Shown: positions 49,219-57,514 of the stretch, piece after piece
Numbering within the stretch: position 1 is the first letter of the stretch
How the letters are laid out: every line of letters starts with the position of its first letter
Origin: JBBAGC01 sp964491265
Lineage (GTDB): Bacteria > Spirochaetota > UBA4802 > UBA5550
Assembly: GCA_964491265.1 (NCBI GenBank)
Contig: CAZBFP010000013.1
Span: 33,740-97,739 of the forward strand
Length of the DNA: 64,000 nucleotides
Direction: 5' to 3'
Notes under the pieces: model-generated
Database searches by the model: none
Told to the model about the DNA's origin: nothing
Seen by the model: only the letters and a program-made list of their open reading frames with translations
Program-made: the position numbers and the translations under genes

Positions 49219-51450
49219 TTAATTTGAGAAGAGACTGCTGATTGTGTTGACCAGTTCTTCGAATTTGTAAGGCTTGCTGATTACAGCAGAGAACCCGTAT
49301 TCTTTATAATCGGACATGACATGGTTGTTCGAATAGCCGCTGGAAACAATAGCAGTAATCCCCGGATCAATATGGATCAGCTCTTTAATTGTTTCCTCTC
49401 CACCCGGTCCTCCAGGTATTGTCACATCGAGAATAACAATATCAAATGGAGCACCTTTGTCAAACTCCTGCGTAAAAATTGACACTGCTGATTCACTGTC
49501 CGGTACAGTAACAGCTTCACAGTTAAGGAGCTCTATCATCTTTACTGCCAATTTCCTTATCTCTTCATCATCATCCATGAAAAGAATTTTTTTGCCTCCC
49601 GTAAAAGCGGAAGTTGTAACTATAGTCTCAGGTTTTATATCCTTAATTGTTGCAGGGAGATATATGGAAAAAAGTGTACCTTCTCCGATTTCTGATTCAA
49701 CGAATATGTATCCATTATGCTTTGTAATTATTGAATAGACAACTGACAGGCCCAGGCCGTGGCCGCGTTCTTTTGTGGTGAAATAGGGGTTGAAAATATC
49801 GGGCAATATGTTTTTATCAATTCCAGATCCGTTATCACTCAGCCTTATAAGAATGTAATTACCCTCGGTAATAAGGAGATCATTATTTTTTTCTACTGAC
49901 AGATTTTCCACTGTTATGTCAATTTTCCCTCCATCAGGCATTGCCTGCTTGGCGTTTATTATGAGGTTCTGTATTACCTGGCTTATCTGGCTTTTATCTG
50001 CAATCCCGTTCCAGAGATTATCATCATATTGCTGTCTGCATATTATGTTCGATCCCCTGAGAATAAACTTAACTGATTCTTCTATTATATTTTTAATTGA
50101 AGTTGTTTTTTTAATAGGCATCCCGCCTTTTGAAAATGTGAGAAGCTGTTTTGTCAATTCCCTGGCCTGGAGAAGCCCGCTTTCCGCGTCCTGGAGACAC
50201 TGCTCCTTATCGTAATTACTGATTGTGCTGAGTCCTGCAAGGTTTACATTTCCCAATACAGAGGTGAGGATGTTATTAAAATCGTGGGCTATCCCCCCTG
50301 CAAGGAGACCGAGAGATTCGAGCTGCTGAATTTTTTTCATTTCCTTTTCAATGAATTCCTCATCGGTTATATCCCTGAAAATAATTACCGAGCCTGTAAT
50401 ATCCCCGTTATTATTTCTTATGGGGTCAGAGCTGAATTCAACAATGTATTCCATATTGCTGTTCTCTGAGGAGAGTATTCCTTTCTCACGGAGAGCTCCT
50501 TCTTTTTTACCCTGGAATATATTAGTACAGTGCCGGGTATTTCCGCTGTTTATATCTTTCAGGTGAAGTATCCGCTCAAGAGGCTGCCCAGCAGCTTTAC
50601 GCTGGTCATTTCCTGTAAGCTTTTCCGCAACAGGATTCATGAGTAAAATATTGTTATTAGTGTCTGTGGTGATTACACCTTCACTGAGGCTGCGGATTGT
50701 AACAAGGAGTCTCTCCTTCTCCTCTTCAAGGGCGTGGTTTGAGTCCTCCATCTGATCCATTGAGGCATAAAGCTCCTCGGAAGTTGCTTCAAGCTCCTCC
50801 ATCGAAGCTGTAAGCTCCTCATTGGTGGCCTCAAGCTCCTCTTTTTTATTTATAAGCTCTTTCTCCTTTTCAGCGTCTCTTTCATGCATTCTTAAGTTTA
50901 TAGTATAGATTAAGAAGGAGATTGCTCCGGAAAATAGAAATCCAGTCAGTGCATCAGCAAAAATTGAAACAGAAGATTTTGCAGACAGCTCACCGGTTGA
51001 TGAGAGCATTATCAGAAAACCGCCCAGGATAATGATATTTACTACGTAATAGGCAAGTATGTAGTATCCCCGCCTTCTGTCAATGAGAGGGGTCAGAGCA
51101 AGTGCGCCGAAAATAATAAAAAGGGTATCGATTCTGTGGATAACCGGACCGCTCTGGAAAAATATGGCTGTCCACAACATCGCAAGATTTGTGATAAGTG
51201 TAGCCTGGGAAACCGTTTCAAGGAACCCCATCTTAAGTAGGTATAGATATAATAAATGTAAACTCATGGATGCTGATACAGCATAGACTACAATAGGTTT
51301 ATAATTTATGTAGTAATAGTATATGAGGGATGCAGTTAGAAAAATATAAGCAGTAAGAATAATTGTGAGAATAATTCCTGCCTGTTGGGACTTTCTGTAA
51401 TCGGACTGATCATAATTTTCCAGTAAAGAGTTGAATATATGGGTAACCAT
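49219..51450 (-). CDS. Membrane hybrid histidine kinase (multi-TM, PAS, HisKA-HATPase-REC)
   Basis: A 743-residue kinase. Five or six membrane helices span about 24-185, forming a membrane-embedded sensor. A heptad coiled coil follows (EELEATNEELTASMEELEAT, 205-245), then a PAS domain (about 248-368), the phospho-acceptor H389 in GGIAHDFNN, an HATPase domain (NAKQAMPDGG, DNGSGID, GHGLGLS) and a receiver with D675 in VILDVTIPGG. No cognate output gene is adjacent. Kinase and receiver halves are strongly similar to the kinase at 15245, suggesting paralogues. GGGTCAGAGC occurs in it at 50423-50432 and 51090-51099. Confidence 0.9.
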   Translation of the reverse strand: MVTHIFNSLLENYDQSDYRKSQQAGIILTIILTAYIFLTASLIYYYYINYKPIVVYAVSASMSLHLLYLYLLKMGFLETVSQATLITNLAMLWTAIFFQSGPVIHRIDTLFIIFGALALTPLIDRRRGYYILAYYVVNIIILGGFLIMLSSTGELSAKSSVSIFADALTGFLFSGAISFLIYTINLRMHERDAEKEKELINKKEELEATNEELTASMEELEATSEELYASMDQMEDSNHALEEEKERLLVTIRSLSEGVITTDTNNNILLMNPVAEKLTGNDQRKAAGQPLERILHLKDINSGNTRHCTNIFQGKKEGALREKGILSSENSNMEYIVEFSSDPIRNNNGDITGSVIIFRDITDEEFIEKEMKKIQQLESLGLLAGGIAHDFNNILTSVLGNVNLAGLSTISNYDKEQCLQDAESGLLQARELTKQLLTFSKGGMPIKKTTSIKNIIEESVKFILRGSNIICRQQYDDNLWNGIADKSQISQVIQNLIINAKQAMPDGGKIDITVENLSVEKNNDLLITEGNYILIRLSDNGSGIDKNILPDIFNPYFTTKERGHGLGLSVVYSIITKHNGYIFVESEIGEGTLFSIYLPATIKDIKPETIVTTSAFTGGKKILFMDDDEEIRKLAVKMIELLNCEAVTVPDSESAVSIFTQEFDKGAPFDIVILDVTIPGGPGGEETIKELIHIDPGITAIVSSGYSNNHVMSDYKEYGFSAVISKPYKFEELVNTISSLFSN

Positions 51451-51602
51451 TCAGACCGCCCTGATAAAAATATGAATAGCTTTAAGTGTACATTTTATAA
51501 TATAATAATTCAATTATAATATAATATTTTTTCCGCATTATATTATGAATTTTTTCCCCCCTGAGTCTCTGCATGAGGTAGGGGGGATATTATCTGTGGT
51601 GA

Positions 51603-52940
51603 CTATTTTCTTGCGGAAAGTTCCTTTTCTATCGCTTCCCGTACCATGTTAGCATCAGGGGGAAGCATAACCGGCATATTGGCATGTAGTGAGTTTACAC
51701 CTGGAAGATTTTTTTCATGGTATCCTACTTTAAATTCGGAAAACTTAAGTCCATGTGCTGTAGATATTACAACGGTTTTATCTGTTTTAGATATTTTCTG
51801 CTTTTCCAGCAGTTTTATCATTACTGCAAGGGCAACACCTGTGTGGGGGCAGCAGTACATTCCGGTTTTGTCAGCAAGGGCAGCGGCATTTGCCAGTTCA
51901 TCTTCACTTGCCTGCTCAACAATACCATCAAATTCTTTAAGAGTTCTTATTGCTTTCTCAACAGACACAGGGTCACCTATCTGGATTGCAGATGCCAGGG
52001 TTTTGCCCGGTGTTACAGGTGAGAAATTTTCATATCCATTCAGGTAGGCCAGGTAGAGAGGATTCGCTTTTTCCGCCTGGGCAAGAATTATGCGCGGCTT
52101 CTTTTTAATAAGTCCAAGTTCCAGCATCATCTTAAATCCGCTCCCCAGGGCTGAAACATTCCCCAGGTTCCCGCCGGGTATAATAACCACATCTGGGACT
52201 TCCCAGTCAAACTGCTGCACCATTTCAATTGAGATGCTTTTCTGCCCTTCAATACGGAGTGAGTTCATTGAGTTGGCCAGGTATATACTGTTATCCTTTG
52301 TTATTTCCTGAACAATTTTCATGCATCCGTCAAAGTCGGTGTCCATGGATATTACTATTGAATTATTGGACATGGGCTGTACAAGCTGGGCAGTTGATAT
52401 TTTATTATTCGGCAGAAACACAATTGATGGTATGCCTGCATAAGCTGCATATGCTGCAAGTGCTGCTGAGGTGTCTCCGGTTGAAGCACAGGCAACGGCT
52501 TTTATTTTTTTACCTTTACTTATCATTTCATTGACCATTGATACAAGAACGGTCATTCCCAGGTCCTTGAATGATCCAGTGTGGCTGTTCCCGCACATTT
52601 TTACCCACAGGTCATTCATTCCGAACATGGCACCGAAACGTTTTGCCCAGAAGAGATTTGTGTTCCCCTCATACATTGACACAATATTTTCACTGTCAAT
52701 CCCCGGTATTACCCACTCCTTTTTACTCCATACCCCGCTCCCGTATGGCCACTGGCTTGTGCCGGTTCTTTTATCGAATATTTCTTTCCATTCTGCAGCG
52801 CTTTTAGCCGCAAGTTTTTCCATGTCGTGGTGTACTTCAAGAAGGGAGCCGCAGTTTCTACACCTGTATACTATTTCATCAAGGGGGTATCTTTCTGTAC
52901 ACCCGGATATACATCTGAATTCAGCTTTGTAATTGTTCAT
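51603..52940 (-). CDS. thrC: Threonine synthase
   Basis: Converts O-phosphohomoserine to threonine with PLP. 445 residues. The PLP lysine is K125 in HTGSFKDLGM; ACASTGDTSAALAAYAAYAG and VVIIPGGNLGNVSALGSGF line the cofactor site. A zinc-ribbon-like N-terminus (C10, C14, C27, C30) precedes the catalytic fold, as in archaeal-type synthases. The ATG at 52940 lies 12 bases after the hom stop, so the two form a threonine operon; a homoserine kinase gene is not next to them. Confidence 0.93.
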   Translation of the reverse strand: MNNYKAEFRCISGCTERYPLDEIVYRCRNCGSLLEVHHDMEKLAAKSAAEWKEIFDKRTGTSQWPYGSGVWSKKEWVIPGIDSENIVSMYEGNTNLFWAKRFGAMFGMNDLWVKMCGNSHTGSFKDLGMTVLVSMVNEMISKGKKIKAVACASTGDTSAALAAYAAYAGIPSIVFLPNNKISTAQLVQPMSNNSIVISMDTDFDGCMKIVQEITKDNSIYLANSMNSLRIEGQKSISIEMVQQFDWEVPDVVIIPGGNLGNVSALGSGFKMMLELGLIKKKPRIILAQAEKANPLYLAYLNGYENFSPVTPGKTLASAIQIGDPVSVEKAIRTLKEFDGIVEQASEDELANAAALADKTGMYCCPHTGVALAVMIKLLEKQKISKTDKTVVISTAHGLKFSEFKVGYHEKNLPGVNSLHANMPVMLPPDANMVREAIEKELSARK

Positions 52941-52951
52941 TATATCCCTCT

Positions 52952-54220
52952 TTATAGATCTTCAACCCGAATAATGGTTATACTTTCTTTAACAAATTCA
53001 AAATTTTCAATTTCATTTATACATTTAAATATTTCACTTTCAATCGCTTCATGTGTAACAATAATCAGCGGTACATATGCATCACTCACCTCTTTCTGTA
53101 TTACAGAGGCTATGGATATATTATGATTCCCCAGAACACCTGATATCTGTGAAAGAATACCGGGGCTGTCTTCAGTCTGCAGCCTTATATAGTATCTTGA
53201 AACCCTTTCACTGGGGAGCATAAGCTCCGCCTGGCCTGTAAATTTTCCCAGAAATTCCTTTTTGTCCGCCAGTTCAACTATATCGCTTATTACTGCTGAT
53301 GAGGTGGGTCTGCTCCCGGCGCCGCGGCCGTTAAGAACAACTGCATCAGCCATATCTGTATCAAACATTATGGAGTTGAATTCATTCCTCACTGAAGCCA
53401 TGGGGTGGTCTTTGGGGATCATTGTGGGGTGAACTCGAATGTCCAGTTTCCCCTTTGCCATTTTTGTTATTCCAAGCAGCTTAATCGCATAACCCATGTC
53501 ATTGGCGTATGAAATATCAATAGGGCTTATCTTTGTAATTCCTTCGATTGAAATTTCGCTGAAATTAAATGATCTGCCGTAGGAGAGCATGGCCAGGAGT
53601 GCGATTTTGTGCCCTGCATCTATACCTTCAACATCGAAGGTGGGATCAGATTCGGCAAAACCTTTTTCCTGGGCATCTTTAAGCGCCCCGGCAAATGATA
53701 TTCCCTCGTCCTCCATTTTAGTAAGTATATAGTTTGTAGTTCCGTTTAATATTCCTGTAACAGATTTAATCCGGTTTGCAACCAGCCCTTTTTTAAGTGT
53801 CAGTATGCAGGGTATCCCTCCTCCAACTGCTGCTTCAAAGCCTATGGAATTTCCTGTTTTTATCAATGTTTCAAGGATTTCAATGCTGTTTACTGCAAGG
53901 AGCATTTTATTTGCAGTAACAACATTTTTCCCGTTCTGCAGCGATTCAGTTATTATGCTCTTTGCCGGTTCAGTCCCGCCAATAAGTTCAACCACAATAT
54001 CAATTTCCGGATCATCGGTAATGTCCCTCCAGTTCTCTGTTACAGAAGCAGCTCCTGCAATCTTTTTAACTTTTTCAGTATCAAGGTCGCAGATGGTTTT
54101 AATTACTAACTCCATACCGGTTCTTATGCATATTACTTCATGGTTCTCTTTTATTATGTTAAAAACACCGGAACCCACAGTTCCGAATCCTATGAGCCCG
54201 ATATTTATTATCTTTTTCAT
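52952..54220 (-). CDS. hom: Homoserine dehydrogenase
   Basis: Reduces aspartate semialdehyde to homoserine, the branch point to threonine and methionine. 422 residues: nucleotide fold GLIGFGTVGSGVF (9-21), the catalytic region LNGTTNYILTKMEDEG and AQEKGFAESDPTFDVEGIDA, and a C-terminal ACT domain (about 350-420, SPGILSQISGVLGNHNISIA) giving threonine feedback. Operon with thrC. Homoserine made here would also feed metY at 3728 after acetylation. Confidence 0.94.
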   Translation of the reverse strand: MKKIINIGLIGFGTVGSGVFNIIKENHEVICIRTGMELVIKTICDLDTEKVKKIAGAASVTENWRDITDDPEIDIVVELIGGTEPAKSIITESLQNGKNVVTANKMLLAVNSIEILETLIKTGNSIGFEAAVGGGIPCILTLKKGLVANRIKSVTGILNGTTNYILTKMEDEGISFAGALKDAQEKGFAESDPTFDVEGIDAGHKIALLAMLSYGRSFNFSEISIEGITKISPIDISYANDMGYAIKLLGITKMAKGKLDIRVHPTMIPKDHPMASVRNEFNSIMFDTDMADAVVLNGRGAGSRPTSSAVISDIVELADKKEFLGKFTGQAELMLPSERVSRYYIRLQTEDSPGILSQISGVLGNHNISIASVIQKEVSDAYVPLIIVTHEAIESEIFKCINEIENFEFVKESITIIRVEDL

Positions 54221-54323
54221 ATTGTACTATACCTCAGGTTAATAATATAGATATATATAGATAAAAGGGGTATGATTATTGTCAATCAATGTTAATTCCT
54301 TAATATTGGTTTTAGTGTAAAAT

Positions 54324-54374
54324 AAATGATTATATTTCCCCGCCGCCTTCGGCGGCGGGGAAATATAATCATTT
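54324..54374. repeat. Perfect 24-bp inverted repeat with a 3-base loop
   Basis: Left arm 54324-54347 and right arm 54351-54374 are exact complements: outer part AAATGATTATATTT, inner part CCCCGCCGCC, loop TTC. It lies about 100 bases upstream of hom, between two minus-strand genes. No T-run follows on either strand, so it is not a standard terminator. The GC core inside AT-rich arms is unlike the surroundings. Confidence 0.8.
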
Positions 54375-54531
54375 TGGGTTAAAAAAATGGAATTATTACT
54401 GATTGTCAATAAATGTTTTATGAGATTATACAGGCGGATGATAAGATGGTGTTAAATTTAATTTAATAAGGCAGGATCGTTCCGGTTCCGGGAAAGGTAA
54501 TAATATTATTTGTGCCTGTATTTCCTTAGGG

Positions 54532-54656
54532 GGCTCATTACTACCCACAAGTCGAGATCCATCAAAATGCTAAAAGATATTTCGCGAAAAATCTTTTAGT
54601 GAGTGCCTGTACCCGGGGGATTTACGGGGCTTTTGAGAAGTGGGTAGTAGTGAGCC
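54532..54656. repeat. Small inverted-repeat element with an internal near-perfect palindrome
   Basis: GGCTCATTACTACCCAC (54532-54548) and GTGGGTAGTAGTGAGCC (54640-54656) pair with one mismatch. Between them 54570-54599 is a near-perfect 30-bp palindrome (CTAAAAGAT at one end, ATCTTTTAG at the other). The right end, AGAAGTGGGTAGTAGTGAGC, recurs with one change at 63454-63475. About 125 bp, non-coding: a MITE-like or structured RNA element. Confidence 0.65.
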
Positions 54657-54687
54657 TTTGGGGGACAGGGGGTAAATAGAATAAGCA

Positions 54688-55191
54688 TTATCCGCTGATT
54701 TTTATCTTTAAAAAATGTCCCGCTAATACCCCTGCAAATGCAATAACAGATGATACCAGAAGACCTGTTAAAATATCAATACTGAAACTCCCTGTAACAA
54801 AAATATCGATAGTTTTGGAAATTACTACACAGGCCAGAGCCCCTGCAGTAACTTCCTTTATTGATCTTTCTGCAAAGCGGTATGCTGCAAATAGTGATCC
54901 GAAAAAGACCCCTGAAAGTGATCCTATGGAGGCAACAATAACGAGTTTAGGTATATCCTCCATTGCATCGGGGTAGAATATGTACCAGCCTAATCCTGCA
55001 ATAAAGGAAAAGATCATTTCTGCCATGAATACTATTACTAATGTGTATATTACATATTTGTGATTAATTATTCCATCAGATGCAGTTCCAACTTTTCTTA
55101 CTTCGAATTTATAGCCGCAGTGCTGGCAGAAGAGTGCATCCTGAGCTGATTGTTTTTTGCATTTTTTACAATTAAGCTTATTATCCAGCAT
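54688..55191 (-). CDS. Zinc-ribbon membrane protein of unknown function
   Basis: A 167-residue protein. The N-terminus has a zinc ribbon, CKKCKKQSAQDALFCQHCGY (C8, C11, C22, C25 counted from the ATG), followed by four probable membrane helices (about 46-70, 82-104, 115-130 and 140-162). Such proteins are common but uncharacterised. The ATG at 55191 overlaps the stop of the nitrilase gene; a TTG at 55203 with AAGGA just before it is an alternative start. Confidence 0.75.
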   Translation of the reverse strand: MLDNKLNCKKCKKQSAQDALFCQHCGYKFEVRKVGTASDGIINHKYVIYTLVIVFMAEMIFSFIAGLGWYIFYPDAMEDIPKLVIVASIGSLSGVFFGSLFAAYRFAERSIKEVTAGALACVVISKTIDIFVTGSFSIDILTGLLVSSVIAFAGVLAGHFLKIKISG

Positions 55192-55192
55192 A

Positions 55193-55909
55193 TTAAATTT
55201 CAATTTCCTTTTTTATTATCATCTCTGTATGCTCTTCATCAGGGGAAACCCTGTAAAGAACTTTTTGAGGATCTGCAATAAGGCTCCTTGCCTGAAGAAA
55301 GGTTTTGTATTCCGATCTGACACCGCAGACTTTAATAATAGGTGAACCAGCGATTGCAGCCCCCCTCACATAAATATCATTGTCACGTTTAAATTTTTCT
55401 TCAACCGGTTCATCCTTGATGAGAGAGAATGTAGGTGAAAATATAATTCTGGCGCCATTATCTTTCATAAACTGAAAGCTGTCATCGTGAAAAACGTCTG
55501 CGCATATCAGTATCCCGAACTTAATCCCATGAGCTGAAAATACTTTAAGCTCTTTCCCCGGAGTTATTATCCCCTCTTCAGCAAAGAAGAGATTTTTTTT
55601 TCTATAAAAACCGATCTCTTCGCCGTTCTGATAGATGTATGTGGTATTATACATTACGCCGTCAGCAAGTTCAGGCATTGTTCCACCTATTACAACTGTT
55701 TCAAGCGCCTCTGAAATAAGTGAGATTCGTTCTATCTGCCTTTTCTGGTTAAGGTGTGTCTGCCCGTGGTTACCCAGGCGCCTGTTTACGAAGAAATACT
55801 CAGGGAAACATACAAAGTGGGGCCTGAATTCCGCCATTTCACGCAGATCATTTCTTGATACTTCGATCCCAAGTGATTTCTGGTAAAGTATAACTTTTAT
55901 CTTTTCCAT
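55193..55909 (-). CDS. Carbon-nitrogen hydrolase (nitrilase superfamily)
   Basis: A 238-residue amidase-like enzyme. The Glu-Lys-Cys triad is visible: E37 in CFPEYF, K104/K105 in FYRKKNLFF and C136 in FGILICADVFHDD. The substrate is not evident; at this length it resembles the short omega-amidase/N-carbamoyl-putrescine amidase group, but the context (a zinc-ribbon membrane protein, co-transcribed) does not help. The ATG at 55909 gives MEKIKVILYQ, the first strand of the fold. Confidence 0.87.
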   Translation of the reverse strand: MEKIKVILYQKSLGIEVSRNDLREMAEFRPHFVCFPEYFFVNRRLGNHGQTHLNQKRQIERISLISEALETVVIGGTMPELADGVMYNTTYIYQNGEEIGFYRKKNLFFAEEGIITPGKELKVFSAHGIKFGILICADVFHDDSFQFMKDNGARIIFSPTFSLIKDEPVEEKFKRDNDIYVRGAAIAGSPIIKVCGVRSEYKTFLQARSLIADPQKVLYRVSPDEEHTEMIIKKEIEI

Positions 55910-56329
55910 GTAATTATTATCCGGTCAGCGGGTTGTAATATTTCTTATCTTCTTTTCAGATCAATAAAAAATATTTTAAATGTAAAGGAATTAATCTGAG
56001 AAGGATAATATTCTACACCGATTTCCCGGAGGTTAAATTTTCCCGAAGAATCTTGTGGTTGATTATAGCAAAAAATGTTACATTTTTTTCTATTTATTTA
56101 AAAATTTGTAGTTAAAATTTGACTTTTTTGATTTCTGCATGTAACATTAAATCATAAATATATAAAATATATATAAATTTCTCACAAACAAATACAACTT
56201 TCTGGTAAATTTAAAAACAGCGTTAAAATCTATGCACGGTCTTCTCCGGGCCGGGGCTATTGCTGTATATTTACCGGAAAAAACATTAAGGAAATACTGC
56301 GGTGTAAGCCGTAAAAAGGAGGGCAGCAG
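55910..56329. other. AT-rich intergenic region with distant inverted repeats
   Basis: Divergent spacer between the nitrilase-family gene and the sigma factor. AATGTTACAT (56074-56083) and ATGTAACATT (56139-56148) are exact inverted copies 55 bases apart and could be a regulator pair of sites or a loop stem. Otherwise nothing recognised. Confidence 0.4.
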
Positions 56330-56872
56330 GTGAAAAAGATATCAGATACGGAGAGTGATTTCGGAAAGCTCTATGAAAAAAATTTCAGGGGTATTATTGC
56401 TCAGATTCTGAAGTATGTTGCTGATTATGAAGCAGCTGAGGATCTGGCACAGGAGTGTTTTATTAAAATATATAATTGCAGGGATAAGCTCGATTTTGAT
56501 TCCGATAATGCAAGGAATTACCTTTATAAGTCGGCTAAAAATGCGGCAATTGATTATAAGAGGAAACTTGCCCGCGATTATAAAAACAGTAACAGGTTTC
56601 TGCCCGAATTAAAGGAGATGGATAAGGATTTTTATTCACAGGTTGAGAACTACGTTATTGATGGTGAGGTTTTGAGCACAGTTCATGATATTCTCAGCGA
56701 ATTTCCGGAGAAAACACGGCAGGTATTTTTTGACAGGGTAATACATGATAAGAATCTGCGTGCAATATCTGAGGAGAGAGATGTTACTTTATACAAAATC
56801 TGCAAGATTGAAAAAGAGCTTCTTTTTTATCTCAGGAGCAGGCTTAAAGATTACTGCAGTGATGTAACGTAG
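56330..56872 (+). CDS. RNA polymerase sigma factor, ECF-like
   Basis: A 180-residue sigma-70 family factor. Region 2 is seen in AEDLAQECFIKIYNCRDKLD and ARNYLYKSAKNAAIDYKRK (residues about 36-80); region 4 in EFPEKTRQVFFDRVIHDKN and EERDVTLYKICKIEKEL (about 124-165). It starts with GTG at 56330 behind a strong AGGAGG. No anti-sigma factor or membrane partner follows, which is unusual for ECF factors; control may be transcriptional. The inverted repeat 56074-56148 lies in its upstream region. Confidence 0.85.
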   Translation: MKKISDTESDFGKLYEKNFRGIIAQILKYVADYEAAEDLAQECFIKIYNCRDKLDFDSDNARNYLYKSAKNAAIDYKRKLARDYKNSNRFLPELKEMDKDFYSQVENYVIDGEVLSTVHDILSEFPEKTRQVFFDRVIHDKNLRAISEERDVTLYKICKIEKELLFYLRSRLKDYCSDVT

Positions 56873-57514
56873 ACCTGAAATTTTTTTGATACAGCTTAAG
56901 TGGTTTTATCAGGATTAACATGATCCGGTTATATTTTTCTTTAAATGACCGGTTTTGTTAATCTTTTTTTTGTTTTTCCTCATAATATCATTTTTAGTAA
57001 CTCTTTATAAAATTATAGATTATTGCCGTTAAATCCTGCTTTTATTCAGCATATTGATAAAATAACTCCCTGGTATTTATATCGCATTATTGAAATCTTA
57101 CCTTTTATAATAATTTTTCTGATATTTACCGCTATATGTTTAGTTTTTCATTAAAAAGAGACCCATTCTTTTTTATGATGATGCGGCAAAAAATGAGCAT
57201 TAAGTTTAGCAGAATTAAAATTTTTGTGGATTTATATGCAATAACTTTCCTAATAGGCATTAAATTCGGCAGTCAGATGTTTTTATTCCCGGATATGAAT
57301 TGTCCGGAGAACTGCTGGTGAAAATACATTTATCAGGGGGTTTTACCGGTAAAGGCCGGTTCAGCTTCCTGAAGAACAAAGTGTAAAGCTGTTTTGCCTG
57401 CGGCATTTGTTTGAGCATGAACCGTAATATAGATAAAGTCGCGGTTGTTCATTTTTATATCAGCAAATCGGCTTTACTGAATTTATTTAAAAATATTTTA
57501 AGAGAGGTAGTTTT
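56873..57514. other. 640-base region without a convincing gene
   Basis: AT-rich spacer between the sigma factor and the acyl-CoA dehydrogenase. CCGGTT-containing short repeats (ACCGGTAAAGGCCGGT near 57345) occur, and a 61-codon frame at 57136-57321 is rich in Phe/Met/Lys without a start signal. GAGAGG before the ATG at 57515 belongs to the next gene. Possibly a long leader or a decayed segment. Confidence 0.4.

Noticed and set aside
51556..51586. CCCCCCT/AGGGGGG hairpin after thrC as a terminator
   Set aside because: On the minus strand it is followed by A residues, not T, so it does not fit a rho-independent terminator for thrC.
57136..57321. 61-codon frame in the 56.9-57.5 kb gap
   Set aside because: No ribosome binding site, biased Phe/Met/Lys composition, no neighbours in operon; treated as chance.
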